64,000 nt of DNA from CAWFQB01 sp965277875 (GCA_965277875.1 CBDIDV010000001.1:50626-114625), one strand, 5' to 3'; shown: positions 1 to 8,022, counted from the first letter of the stretch. Numbers and translations: made by a program. Notes: a model not told the origin generated them from the letters alone.

Positions 1-645
1 GACGATAAGGAAGAAGTAGAGGCTTTGATCGCCCTCTTCGAGGCTACTGCGGAGAAAGAGGGCTGGCAGCCAGGAGGACAGCTAAGGGCGCATCTGAACG
101 CCTCGACCTACTTCGCCGCCTATGTAGGCGATGAGCTTGCGGGCGGGATGCAAATAGTCCTGCCCGCGCCAGGCGAGCCGTTCCCCTTCCACGCGGTGTG
201 GCCCGAAGCAAGCGCGCAGGCCATTGAACCCTGCCGCGTGGCGCATGTGGCTGTGCTTGCCATCCGAGCGGAACGGCGCGGACACCAGCGCCTGTTCTGG
301 CCCCTGCTGATAGAGCTATGGCGCATGTGCGTGCGGCAGTGCATACAAGCCATCGTGATCGAGGCCACGCCCCCGATGCTTGCCCGCTACCGCCGGCTGG
401 GCTTCGAGCTGTGTGTGATCGGCCCGCTGCGTTCGCATTGGGGCGAGGATTGTTACCTGTGTAGGGCCGACGCCACGATGGTGGCCGGGGCCGTACTGAC
501 GCGCGCCGTCCGCTCTCCCTGCTTTCGCAGCCTCGTCGTTCAGGCCATGCGTCCGCTTGTGGAGACATCCGGCGCAGCGGCGGCAGGCGCGAGTGAGTGC
601 GTGGGCGCGGCGGATTGCGCGCCCGTGGTGTCTGTGCCATCCTGA
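1..645 (+). CDS. N-acyl synthase-like GNAT protein (5' end outside window)
   Basis: The reading frame is open from base 1, so the gene probably starts upstream; a TTG at 25 is the only internal early start. The visible 214 residues resemble the GNAT-fold acyltransferases related to autoinducer (LuxI/FeeM-like) synthases: a central segment EPCRVAHVAVL, then a helix, a strand, and the late motif YRRLGFELCVIGP, which matches the 'Y.rlGF' end of this fold. Such enzymes move an acyl group from acyl carrier protein or CoA to an amino compound. The protein is cytosolic with no membrane segment. It is followed after 155 bases by a 7TM sensor-like protein, which suggests signalling. The exact substrate cannot be told; a plain N-acetyltransferase is the main alternative. 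The last 60 residues are low complexity and may not be conserved. Confidence 0.6.
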   Translation, partial: DDKEEVEALIALFEATAEKEGWQPGGQLRAHLNASTYFAAYVGDELAGGMQIVLPAPGEPFPFHAVWPEASAQAIEPCRVAHVAVLAIRAERRGHQRLFWPLLIELWRMCVRQCIQAIVIEATPPMLARYRRLGFELCVIGPLRSHWGEDCYLCRADATMVAGAVLTRAVRSPCFRSLVVQAMRPLVETSGAAAAGASECVGAADCAPVVSVPS

Positions 646-800
646 GAGCAGGCGCTTTCCCGATGCGCGTCTCACATTGCCTGTCGAGCAACCTGCTCTG
701 CACAATGCGCCGCTCATCGCACAGGTCTGGCAATTCTGTTGTCCCACTGCAAGACAGCGTCTGCGCGACCTCCCCTAAATCAACTCTTTTCCTCCCTCGC

Positions 801-1736
801 ATGTCCCTGCTCGCCGCCTCGCTGTACCTGCTGTGCCTGGCCTTCCTGTTCGGCTCGGCACTCTACGTGTACTCACGCGATCCCTTCGCCCGCCTCAACG
901 CGTGGTACGCCCTGCTCGCGCTTGCCCTTCTGGGCTGGGTCGGCACGCTGTTCGTATTCACCATACAGATGCAGGGGCCGGGATTGCTGTGGCTCGGACG
1001 CGCCAACTTCGCCTTTGCCGCCCTGGCCGCGCCCTGTGCGTATGCCTTCGTGCTGGCCCTGGCACAACGACCGTTCCGTCATGCGCGGTGGCTGTGGGCG
1101 GAAACGCTCCTGCTTGCTGCGGTGTCCCTCCTGACCCCATGGGTGGATCGGGCGGAAACTATTGGGGTGGGGCAGCATGTCAGCACGTATGGCGCAGTCT
1201 TTCCTCTCTACCTGCTGCACATTGTCGCCTTTGCCGTCGCTGCTGTATTCGTTGCCTTCCGCACATCCGGTTCACTGCCAACCCAAACCCGCATACAGCT
1301 GCGGCTCGTGGGCGCGGGCATCCTGCTGACCGTGCTGACGGGCTTCGTCACCAATGCCGCGCTGCCCTACTTCTACGGCAACTTCCGCTTCATCAACATC
1401 GGCACGCTCAGCACCATCTTCTTCCTGATCGTCGTGGCCTATGCCGCCTGCGTCCATCACCTCTTCAACGTGCGCGTCCTGGTCAAGCGTACTGTTGTTT
1501 TCGCCCTGCTGATCGCCTTCGCCCTCGAACTCTACCAGGCCGCAGTCGGCGCGCTCGCCCTCCTGCTGCCGCTGGGCGACGTGGCGCAGCGCCATGTAGC
1601 GGCCACGGCCATCGCGCTCATCATCAACGCCGTCACGCAGCAGCCGCTCCGGTGGTGGCTCGAACGCCTGGCCGACAAGCTCCTGGCCGGCAGGCATCCG
1701 CATCCGGGACATACTGGGCGCGCGGCGCGGCTTTAG
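801..1736 (+). CDS. 7TM sensor-domain membrane protein (histidine-kinase N-terminal type), lacking a kinase
   Basis: The product is 311 residues and almost entirely hydrophobic, with about eight predicted membrane helices beginning at MSLLAASLYLL. The layout (helices, a conserved block NAALPYFYGNFRFINIGTLS, then ending WLERLADKLLAGR) matches the histidine-kinase N-terminal 7TM sensor region. In family members the chain goes on into GAF, PAS or kinase domains; here it stops just after the last helix, so the output half is missing or encoded elsewhere. The ATG at 801 is chosen because the preceding 68 residues of the longer frame are not membrane-like. It may sense a lipophilic signal made by the upstream acyl synthase-like protein, but that link rests only on adjacency. 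It could also be a decayed kinase remnant. Confidence 0.6.
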   Translation: MSLLAASLYLLCLAFLFGSALYVYSRDPFARLNAWYALLALALLGWVGTLFVFTIQMQGPGLLWLGRANFAFAALAAPCAYAFVLALAQRPFRHARWLWAETLLLAAVSLLTPWVDRAETIGVGQHVSTYGAVFPLYLLHIVAFAVAAVFVAFRTSGSLPTQTRIQLRLVGAGILLTVLTGFVTNAALPYFYGNFRFINIGTLSTIFFLIVVAYAACVHHLFNVRVLVKRTVVFALLIAFALELYQAAVGALALLLPLGDVAQRHVAATAIALIINAVTQQPLRWWLERLADKLLAGRHPHPGHTGRAARL

Positions 1737-2043
1737 TTCCTCGGCATACGGAAGCCTTTAGCTGTGTCCCGGTGGCCGAAGCGTTTCCGAAGTGCGCCGC
1801 GTTGTGGTGGGCCATGTACCGAATGGGCGCTGCGCCGATGCTTGCAGGCGGGCAGCCGCGCCTCTGCAAGCCTTCCGTTCCCCAGTGACAGACCTGTCTC
1901 AGCAGGAACCGTTCGTTCAGAGGCTCAGGATAGCCGCTACAAAGGCGGCATAGCCCGAACCAACAAACCAACAAGCCAACAAGCGCCCTGTCAAGCAAGA
2001 GACTGACAGGGCGCTTCATCGTCCGGCAGGTTTCCTACGCCGG
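1737..2043. other. gene-free gap between convergent genes
   Basis: About 300 bases between the 7TM gene and the VOC gene. No convincing coding frame is present. The only structure seen is the strong inverted repeat at 1981-2016. Confidence 0.6.
1981..2016. terminator. bidirectional hairpin terminator
   Basis: A perfect 13-bp stem, AAGCGCCCTGTCA (1981-1993) against TGACAGGGCGCTT (2004-2016), with a 10-base loop. It lies between convergent genes and has A at one foot and T at the other, so it may stop transcription from both sides. Confidence 0.75.
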
Positions 2044-2433
2044 CTACTCGAACGTGGACGGGTCGAACCGGTTGATCTTCACGAGCATCCCGCCGGGCGC
2101 TTCCACCTGCAACTGGAAGCCGAACGCCTCGTCCGACGCGCCGCGCGCGATCTTCATGCCCCCGGCTTGCAGCCGCGCCTGCAATGCGTCGAGCGGTTCG
2201 TCGGCCTCGAAGTTGAGTTCCACCTGCCCCTCGTTCTGCTCAGGGTTGGCGGGGTGGGCCAGCAGGCCGATCTCTGCGCCGCCTAGCGTAAGCTGGGCAT
2301 AGTCGCCGTCACGGCTGGCCGTGGTCAGGACGAAGCCCAGCGCTTCGTAGAACGTGATCGAGGCAGCCATGTCCTCAACGTGGATCATCGGCTGCAGCTT
2401 CAAGAGGGGCGGGGAAGGTAGAACGTTGGGCAT
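2044..2433 (-). CDS. VOC (glyoxalase/bleomycin-resistance fold) protein
   Basis: A 129-residue protein of the vicinal oxygen chelate superfamily: the early block PMIHVEDMAASITFYEALGF is the usual first beta-alpha-beta unit, and the late block GFQLQVEAPGGMLVKINRF the usual last strands. Length is typical of a single-domain VOC protein. Members act as dioxygenases, glyoxalases or antibiotic-binding proteins; the substrate cannot be told. Its start overlaps the end of the upstream ribbon-helix-helix gene by 59 bases in another frame, so the two are almost certainly translated from one mRNA. No membrane or signal segment is seen. Alternative annotation: bleomycin-resistance-like or PhnB-like protein. 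Confidence 0.8.
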   Translation of the reverse strand: MPNVLPSPPLLKLQPMIHVEDMAASITFYEALGFVLTTASRDGDYAQLTLGGAEIGLLAHPANPEQNEGQVELNFEADEPLDALQARLQAGGMKIARGASDEAFGFQLQVEAPGGMLVKINRFDPSTFE

Positions 2434-2575
2434 CTTCGATTCCTTTCAGGTGCGCGGTCAGGATGTGGGCGACAAGGTCGGAGAGGGAAAGCTGCGCGTC
2501 AATGGCATGGTGCTTGATGGCGGCGATCAGTTCCGGCTCCAGATAGACGTTGAATTGTTGCTTGGGCTTGCTCAT
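2375..2575 (-). CDS. ribbon-helix-helix DNA-binding protein
   Basis: A 66-residue protein with the Arc/MetJ/CopG pattern: an N-terminal strand KQQFNVYLEPELIAAIKHHA, then a helix and turn around LSLSDLVAHILTAHL. Such proteins bind DNA as dimers through the beta ribbon and often repress their own operon. It is first in a two-gene unit with the VOC gene. The start ATG at 2575 sits where transcription should begin from the promoter just upstream, so the mRNA is probably leaderless. TGCTA repeats in the promoter are a possible binding site. It could also be an antitoxin-type RHH, but no toxin gene is adjacent. Confidence 0.75.
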   Translation of the reverse strand: MSKPKQQFNVYLEPELIAAIKHHAIDAQLSLSDLVAHILTAHLKGIEDAQRSTFPAPLEAAADDPR

Positions 2576-2582
2576 TGCTAAC

Positions 2583-2612
2583 ATAATAGCATACTAGCAA
2601 CAGGATTGTCAA
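2583..2612 (-). promoter_or_regulatory. sigma-70-type promoter for the RHH-VOC unit, probably leaderless
   Basis: On the minus strand TTGACA (2612-2607), an 18-base spacer, then TATTAT (2588-2583). The ATG of the RHH gene begins at 2575, the distance expected for the transcription start itself, and no ribosome binding site precedes it. The spacer and leader contain TGCTA GTA TGCTA and a later TAGCA, possible operator half-sites. Confidence 0.7.
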
Positions 2613-2771
2613 GCCTGCTGTGTCAAATTGTTCAGCCTGTTTTGCTTTTTTCGGGACTGCGTTGTGCGCAAGCAACGCGCATGGCTGCCCGGCCCCTTTG
2701 CCGCTTGGATGAAGGGGCGCACTCCCTTACGCGGGTGCGCCATTCCACAGTGACAAGGAGACAGAACAGAG

Positions 2772-3278
2772 ATGGGACATCTGGAGTTTGACAGGGCCGT
2801 GGACGCCTACAAGGCCACCCTGGGCACAGCACAGTTGAAGGAACTGCTGCGCTGCGCCCTGACCCTCGAACCCGAAGAGCGGTGGCAGCATGTGCGCGGT
2901 AAGGACACGTTCGAGAACCCGTTCAAGGAGATACGCGCCGTGTGCGACCGCAACCTGAGCCTGGAAGAGGTGAAGCGGCTGGCGGGCTGCCTGGGGTACG
3001 CGCTCAAGGCCACGCTTGCGGGCGAGGAGCTGGGCGAGGCGCAGGTCTCGTACCCGGCCTGGGAGGGACGCATCCTCTTCACCGTCCTTGAGTTCGGCTA
3101 CGACTCTGCCAGCAGCGCCCGCAGCGCGCCGGACGCGTTTAGTGCCTTCATGCAGGCGCGGCAGTTCATCTTCGAGGGGACGCCGCTGCGCGCGACGGAT
3201 AGGGAAGGTAAAGGCACAAAGGACACGCGGCTGGTGGAAGGCATCCCCAAGTGCAGCCTCAGCCTCTACGTGCGCTGA
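2772..3278 (+). CDS. hypothetical protein (168 aa)
   Basis: I do not recognise the family. The protein is soluble, with an N-terminal helical half (residues 1-75, including FDRAVDAYKATLGTAQLKEL) and a mixed C-terminal half ending in CSLSLYVR. AAGGAG stands 12 bases before the ATG. Codon use resembles that of the neighbouring accessory genes and the gene is followed by a strong hairpin, so it looks like a real single-gene unit. No catalytic motif is visible. Confidence 0.6.
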   Translation: MGHLEFDRAVDAYKATLGTAQLKELLRCALTLEPEERWQHVRGKDTFENPFKEIRAVCDRNLSLEEVKRLAGCLGYALKATLAGEELGEAQVSYPAWEGRILFTVLEFGYDSASSARSAPDAFSAFMQARQFIFEGTPLRATDREGKGTKDTRLVEGIPKCSLSLYVR

Positions 3279-3349
3279 CATCCAGGGGCGAGCCGATACG
3301 ACACCGGCAATCCGATCCGTCCCGCCAGATACGAGTAACTGCTTTTCCT

Positions 3350-3379
3350 GACCGCCTGCCCATCTTCGGGCGGGCGGTC
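3350..3379 (+). terminator. hairpin terminator
   Basis: Stem GACCGCCTGCCC (3350-3361) against GGGCGGGCGGTC (3368-3379), one mismatch, 6-base loop, followed by a T-containing tail. It lies 70 bases after the preceding stop. Confidence 0.7.
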
Positions 3380-3435
3380 TTACTTGTGGTCTTCCCTCTG
3401 GCACATTCCCTGATCCGGACTGCGTCCGCGCGTCC

Positions 3436-3681
3436 TCAGTCGGCGCGTTCTTGCGCGTCCTCCGGGTACGCGGGCGCGACCCGGACCAGGCAGCGGGGAC
3501 AGTAGTGGAAGGGCAAGCCGTCCTGAACGCCGATGCGCAGAGGCGTGTTGCAGTAGGCGTGGACGCGGGTGACTTCGATCAGGCCGCCGTGCCGGTAGGT
3601 TCGCTCCATGCGCCCCCGATCCTGCCACCCCACGGGACGGGGGAACAGACCCAGGAAACGGCGCGTGCGGGGAAAACTCAT
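3436..3681 (-). CDS. small hypothetical protein with cysteine pair
   Basis: An 81-residue basic protein. The second half reads AYCNTPLRIG then HYCPRCLVRV, so it has one lone cysteine and a CxxC pair, which could form part of a small zinc-binding fold, although the usual two CxxC knuckles are not complete. There is no clear ribosome binding site before the ATG at 3681, and no family is recognised. The composition argues for a real gene, but the evidence is weak. Confidence 0.4.
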   Translation of the reverse strand: MSFPRTRRFLGLFPRPVGWQDRGRMERTYRHGGLIEVTRVHAYCNTPLRIGVQDGLPFHYCPRCLVRVAPAYPEDAQERAD

Positions 3682-4285
3682 AAGCGATTACGTTAGGAGA
3701 AGGGGAGAAAAAGAAGAAGCGAGGGGAAGGTAAAACAGGATCTGAAAGAAGGGACAATCCTTGTTCGCTGCGCGCTACGAAGGTGCGCCCGGCGCTTGCA
3801 TCCGCAGGAGACTGTTGCCTTTGCGGACGCGCGGGTTCTTTGGAACCGTAGAGCTATGCCGCCTCATAGGCCACGCCGGTCGCCTAGGCGCAACGCAGGC
3901 GGGCGCGTTTTTCGTTGGCTGCACAGGAAGTAGATACCGTTCTCTGGCAGTTTGTGCAGCCTCGCTCTGCGCTGCCAGGAGCGTTGCGTAAGATCTTTCG
4001 AAATTGCGGCCTAATGTTCCCTGTTTTGCCGCTGCTTGCTGCCGTTTATCGCGGCGGCTTTCAGGGCGGTTTGCGCACCCGGACTTCGCCGGCGCGCGAA
4101 GCGGTCTGTACGCGTTCGCCCCTTTGCTTTCCCGCATCGTGTTGCGCTAGGGCAACAGCGGTTTTGCGCACATCCGTCTGGGCCTACGCTGCCCTATGAA
4201 AGAGCGCCCGCCTGCACGGTGCAGGCGGCGGCAGCACGCTCTTTGACAGGCGGCTCGCAGCGAGCCGCACAGGGGGAAGAACGGC
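3682..4285. other. 600-bp gene-free region with palindromes near its right end
   Basis: Short open frames on both strands here have implausible compositions (rich in Arg, Ala, Ser and Pro without pattern). Nothing recognisable is present until the nested inverted repeats at 4199-4268. Confidence 0.45.
4199..4268 (+). promoter_or_regulatory. nested and tandem perfect palindromes over a TTGACA box
   Basis: Outer arms AAAGAGCG (4199-4206) and CGCTCTTT (4237-4244) enclose a perfect inverted repeat CCGCCTGCAC / GTGCAGGCGG (4208-4228, one-base centre). The right outer arm runs into TTGACA (4243-4248), which is followed at once by a second perfect palindrome GCGGCTCGC / GCGAGCCGC (4250-4268). The next gene starts at 4286. 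The 13-base string GCTCTTTGACAGG recurs at 9782. This looks like a control region; an origin or transfer site is possible. Confidence 0.55.
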
Positions 4286-4807
4286 ATGGAAGAGACGCAT
4301 GAGAGACGAGACTGTGCAGGAGACAGGGAACGCTGCCTTTGTGACCGGGGACAGGAAGAGACGAAGGAAGTAGAGACGACTGAGGAAGAAGTCGCGGTTT
4401 GCTATGTCCTGATGAACTCCGTTCGCTACGGCACGGAAGCGTGGCCCTGCAACAGCCTGGAAGCGGCCGTGCAGACGCTCTGCCGGCTGGCCCGCAGCGC
4501 GGAGCAGCGGCGGCAGACGGACGGCATCCAGCGCTACTTCTGCATCAAGGGCAGCGACCTGCCCGCGCAGGAGGAAGGGGTAGAGCGCGATCCGGTCAGC
4601 CCGATCCTGCCGGACGCGGACGCGCTCACCCTCACGCTGCATCCGCGCGAGACGTGTGACTGCCAGATGTCGCACTTCGCGCACGAGAGGGACATGCGCG
4701 AGGTCGTGCGCCTGCTGTGCCAGGAAGATGAAGAGGCCGACAAGCAGGCGTCGCCATCCACGTCGCTAATGGCAGGGCGTGGGAAATCGAGCGAGGTGGG
4801 GTCATGA
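4286..4807 (+). CDS. hypothetical cysteine-containing acidic protein
   Basis: A 173-residue soluble protein of unknown family. The first 35 residues are very polar (many E, R and K), then a compact part CYVLMNSVRYGTEAWPCN follows, with helices around residues 60-75 and a motif TCDCQMSHFAHERD near 130. The GGGGGAAGA before the ATG is a good ribosome binding site. Its stop overlaps the next start as ATGA, so the two genes are translationally coupled. No function can be assigned. Confidence 0.6.
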   Translation: MEETHERRDCAGDRERCLCDRGQEETKEVETTEEEVAVCYVLMNSVRYGTEAWPCNSLEAAVQTLCRLARSAEQRRQTDGIQRYFCIKGSDLPAQEEGVERDPVSPILPDADALTLTLHPRETCDCQMSHFAHERDMREVVRLLCQEDEEADKQASPSTSLMAGRGKSSEVGS

Positions 4808-5673
4808 GCCGCAAGCAGATCTACGGCATCACGCTCACGGACGAGGAGAAGCGCATGGCCGGCTACGACAGAACCTCTGGTTTTGCCCGCGCCGCCACGA
4901 ACGCGCCGGCTCCTAAGCCGCAGTACGCGGGCATCGCTTCCCATACTTGCCAGGTGACGCTGCCGGACGGTACGGAGTGTCGGGCGGACTACGCCTGCTA
5001 CGGGGGCGGGGGCAGCCATACCTTCTATTTCCACTCGCCCCTGAGCGAGCGCGAGTACGGGAACGGCAGCCTGGCCGACATCCCCTCCATAGAGGCGAGG
5101 GCGCAGGAACTGGTCGGGCGTATGTGGCGCAAGGCGCAGGACGCGGAGCAGAAGACGATGCGCCTGCTGTCCGCGCCCTCCAACCTGGTGCATACGCTCG
5201 ACAAGACGCCGCAGCTTACGCGCAAGACGGCGCAGCGCTTCGCGGGCCTGTACGCGGTGTGCCTGCGCTACCCAAGCGGGACGCTCACGCCGCTTGCCGC
5301 CGCCTGCGAGCGCCGCGCCGAGGCCCTGAGTGACCTGGCCCGGATGCAGGCCCAGAGCAAGCAAACACTCGTCATCGGCATCTGCTGCCTCTGGGCGCGG
5401 CGCTGGCAGGAGCCGCGCTTCCTCCTAGATGCGCCCGCTGCGGTCAATATGTCAGGAACCGTGGAGGTGCTGACAGGCAGCCCAATGATGAGGAAAGAAG
5501 CCGATACGAGCGCGAACGGCAGCCCCGGCCAGCATGAGCAAACAGAGGAAGAGCAAGCCTGGGAAGAGGATGAGGACGAAGCCGACCTGGACGAAGATGA
5601 TCCTGACGAGCCAGACCCTGACGAACGTGATCCTAATGAAGACGATCCCGACGACCCCTTTGAGGGAACGTAA
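4804..5673 (+). CDS. hypothetical protein with long acidic tail
   Basis: A 289-residue protein, unknown family. Residues 1-215 look folded: an early CQVTLPDGTECRADYACYGG segment with three cysteines, then long helices to about residue 205. The last 55 residues are almost only D, E and P, in DPDEPDPDERDPNEDDPD-like repeats, similar to the acidic tails of DNA mimics, histone-chaperone-like or plasmid proteins. GAGGTGG precedes the ATG, and the start overlaps the upstream stop by four bases. The gene ends before a strong terminator hairpin. Function unknown. Confidence 0.65.
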   Translation: MSRKQIYGITLTDEEKRMAGYDRTSGFARAATNAPAPKPQYAGIASHTCQVTLPDGTECRADYACYGGGGSHTFYFHSPLSEREYGNGSLADIPSIEARAQELVGRMWRKAQDAEQKTMRLLSAPSNLVHTLDKTPQLTRKTAQRFAGLYAVCLRYPSGTLTPLAAACERRAEALSDLARMQAQSKQTLVIGICCLWARRWQEPRFLLDAPAAVNMSGTVEVLTGSPMMRKEADTSANGSPGQHEQTEEEQAWEEDEDEADLDEDDPDEPDPDERDPNEDDPDDPFEGT

Positions 5674-5742
5674 ATGCTGGCGCTTCGGGATTTGAACTCT
5701 GAGCCAGCATCACACCCTATCGAGTAACCAAACCTTTTCCGT

Positions 5743-5775
5743 CCGCGCAGCCTCCTGGCTGCGCGGGCTTCTTTT
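5743..5775 (+). terminator. hairpin terminator
   Basis: Perfect stem CCGCGCAGCC (5743-5752) / GGCTGCGCGG (5757-5766) with a TCCT loop and a T-rich tail. It closes the two-gene unit ending at 5673. The rest of the 5674-6004 gap shows no gene. Confidence 0.8.
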
Positions 5776-6004
5776 ATCCAGCCCCAATGTTCCGCCTTCT
5801 TTCAGGCCGCGCTTGCTGCCGTGTTGTCTCTTCGCAACTGGCCTTGTCCCTGTCCTGCCTGGTGGGTAGCCTGGGCCGGAGCGCCATCCCTATGTTGTTC
5901 TACATGGCGGCCTCACTGTTCCTTGACAACGCCGCCCTAGCGCGGCATTCGCAGGTACGCCAGCCACGGAGTTCTTCTTCACGCGGCGTACAAGGAGAGA
6001 CGAG

Positions 6005-7156
6005 ATGAAGATTGGCAAGAGTTTGCCTGACCTGGAAGCCGAGATCACGCGGCAGTTGAGCGCCAAGCGCGACTTCCTGGCCCCCGCGCGCAGGCTGCAT
6101 GTGAGCAGCAACGGCCACACCGATCTAAGGTGGGAAGGCGGCGAGCAGGCGTACAGTGTGAACGCGAACACGCACTCGCAGATAGCCCAATATACCGGTG
6201 TGCCGCTGAGCTTCTACGAGTTCCTGCGCGCCCGCACAGAAACCCTGCGCGTTCCCGTGACCATGCCGCCCACCGCCCCCAGTATGGGAGAGGAGGCGGA
6301 CACGAGGCAGTTGCGTCTGTGCGAGGATAGTCCACTCTTCGATGTCACGATTAACCGGTTGCTGCACGACAAGGCGAGCGAGGAAAAGCGCCTGATCCGC
6401 ACCCTCGACGACAAGGCGCGCGCCCTGCTCTCCGCCTCGTACAATCCCGACCTGGACAACTACGACGTGTATCAGGCAGCCGCGCAGGCCATGCTGGCAA
6501 GCGGGCTGTCGCCGGACGACGTGATCTCAAGCGAGCTGACGGACACGCGGCTGTACCTCAAGGTCATCTCTCCCCGGCTTGTAGGGGACGTGGCCGTGGG
6601 GGATACGGTGCAGGCCGGCTTCATCCTGACCAACAGCGAGGTAGGCGTGGGCAGCCTGAGCATCCGGCAGTTCGTGGTGCGGCTGATCTGCCTCAACGGC
6701 GCGGTCGTGGAAGACACGTACCGCGCGCGTCATGTGGGCAAGAAGCTGGACGCGGACGACGGTGGAGTCGTGTATCAGAGTGACACGAGGCGGGCCGAGG
6801 CGAACCTGCGCCTGCTGACGATGCGCGACCACATCCAGACAACGCTCGATGAACATCGCTTCGCCCGTACTCTGGACAAGATGCAGGGCGCGGCACAGAT
6901 CAGGATCGAGGGGAAGCTTGAGGCGGTCGTGGAGGTGACGGCGCGCAAGTTCGGCCTGCACGAAGGGGAGAAGACGCAGGTGTTCAACAACATGGTAGAA
7001 GGCGGAAGCCTGACCATGTGGGGATTGAGCAACGCGATCACGCTTGCGGCGACATCTTCGGCCAGTTACGACCGCGCCACGGATTTGGAAACCATCGGGG
7101 GACGCATGATCATGCTGCCTGCCGCCGAGGTCAGGGAGATCGTGGCCGCCAAGTAG
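6005..7156 (+). CDS. DUF932 family protein
   Basis: A 383-residue protein matching the DUF932 plasmid/phage family: the N-terminal VNANTHSQIAQYTGVPLSFYE block, the middle ALLSASYNPDLDNYDVYQA, the strand-rich VGDTVQAGFILTNSEVGVGSL, and IRQFVVRLICLNGAV are its hallmarks. Length is as usual. Members are carried by mobile elements and phages and are thought to act in DNA metabolism, but no activity is established. AAGGAG stands eight bases before the ATG. It starts a run of small same-strand genes, and it is one of the strongest signs that this block is a mobile element. Confidence 0.85.
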   Translation: MKIGKSLPDLEAEITRQLSAKRDFLAPARRLHVSSNGHTDLRWEGGEQAYSVNANTHSQIAQYTGVPLSFYEFLRARTETLRVPVTMPPTAPSMGEEADTRQLRLCEDSPLFDVTINRLLHDKASEEKRLIRTLDDKARALLSASYNPDLDNYDVYQAAAQAMLASGLSPDDVISSELTDTRLYLKVISPRLVGDVAVGDTVQAGFILTNSEVGVGSLSIRQFVVRLICLNGAVVEDTYRARHVGKKLDADDGGVVYQSDTRRAEANLRLLTMRDHIQTTLDEHRFARTLDKMQGAAQIRIEGKLEAVVEVTARKFGLHEGEKTQVFNNMVEGGSLTMWGLSNAITLAATSSASYDRATDLETIGGRMIMLPAAEVREIVAAK

Positions 7157-7190
7157 GCCCGCCTTCCTGCTCACACTTGGAGGCCAAGAC

Positions 7191-7490
7191 ATGAACCGTC
7201 GCATGGACAGGGACAACAGCAAGAATGACAGTGACAGGGCGTTTGCAGAAGCCCTCGCGGCCCTGCCGTCCCTGCACGACAGCATGGCCGCGTGGGGAGC
7301 GGAGGGTCTGCGCGACGCGCTGCTCGCATCCGGCCAGGTTCCGGTACGCTGGCAGAGCGCCGACGCCCTCCTGGACGTGTGCCGACAGGCGCAGGCCGAG
7401 TGGCTAAAGGGCGAGATCGTCTCGCCCCTCTACGCCGATCTGCTGCCCATCGTGCTGGAACGCCTGCGTGACACATCGCCTGACGAGTGA
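7191..7490 (+). CDS. small hypothetical protein (99 aa)
   Basis: A soluble, mainly helical protein, acidic overall, with no recognised family. GGAGG lies well placed before the ATG, 34 bases after the DUF932 stop, so it is probably cotranscribed with it. It contains no cysteine pair or catalytic motif that I can point to. Its codon use matches the neighbouring genes, which supports it being real. Confidence 0.6.
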   Translation: MNRRMDRDNSKNDSDRAFAEALAALPSLHDSMAAWGAEGLRDALLASGQVPVRWQSADALLDVCRQAQAEWLKGEIVSPLYADLLPIVLERLRDTSPDE

Positions 7491-7607
7491 GCCGGAGCAG
7501 CAGGCGGAACGTGCAGTCAGGCGGTCACATAAACAGCCAGACACCAAGGAAGTAGACACCGGAGAAGCAGACCCAAAGGACAGAAGAAGGAGAGAAAGGA
7601 CACGAAG

Positions 7608-7946
7608 ATGCTGCTCGTCACCTATATGGGCGTGACCGTCAATATGGATCACGTCGCCTGCATCCACCTGAAGGCCGAAGACACAGACCCCGACGCGACG
7701 CAAAGCCGGAGCAGAGAAGACGCGCTTATGCGCGTGCTGCTGATGCTTGCGGGCGAAAACTGCGTCGTGGCTGCCCGCGACCTGCCGCCCGCTGTGGCCC
7801 GCTACGTGCGCGAGGCCGTCACGCGCGCCTGGGCCGGAGGCGCGACAATCACGGACATGCGGAAATTGCTTAAGCAGTACGCTGAAACCACACATACTGC
7901 CGCGCAGAGGACGGATGGCGGCGAGGAGGCGCAGAGCGCGCCCTGA
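7608..7946 (+). CDS. small hypothetical protein (112 aa)
   Basis: An unknown soluble protein. The beginning, LLVTYMGVTVNMDHVACIHL, suggests a beta hairpin, followed by helices around DALMRVLLMLAGENC and VARYVREAVTRAW and an unstructured C-terminal tail. The leader is purine-rich (AAGGAGAG 13 or more bases before the ATG), and a strong terminator hairpin follows. It is likely the last gene of the unit beginning at 6005. No function can be proposed. Confidence 0.6.
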   Translation: MLLVTYMGVTVNMDHVACIHLKAEDTDPDATQSRSREDALMRVLLMLAGENCVVAARDLPPAVARYVREAVTRAWAGGATITDMRKLLKQYAETTHTAAQRTDGGEEAQSAP

Positions 7947-7991
7947 CACGCTTGAATCCCTCCAATCAGTACGGTTCGACTATTCCCCACT

Positions 7992-8022
7992 CCGCCTGCC
8001 CATTGTGGCAGGCGGCTTTTTT
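7992..8022 (+). terminator. intrinsic terminator
   Basis: Perfect stem CCGCCTGCC (7992-8000) / GGCAGGCGG (8007-8015), 6-base loop, then CTTTTTT. It is placed 45 bases after the preceding stop. Confidence 0.9.

Noticed and set aside
3775..4137. Open frame on the minus strand, 120 codons
   Set aside because: Composition is Arg/Ala/Pro-rich without a hydrophobic pattern, no ribosome binding site, and no family resemblance; treated as chance in high-GC DNA.
5676..5711. tRNA-like piece on the minus strand (GTTCAAATC T-loop-like string inside an 8-bp ATGCTGGC/GCCAGCAT hairpin)
   Set aside because: No T stem, anticodon arm or D arm can be drawn around it, so it is not called as a tRNA or an att site; only the hairpin itself is real.
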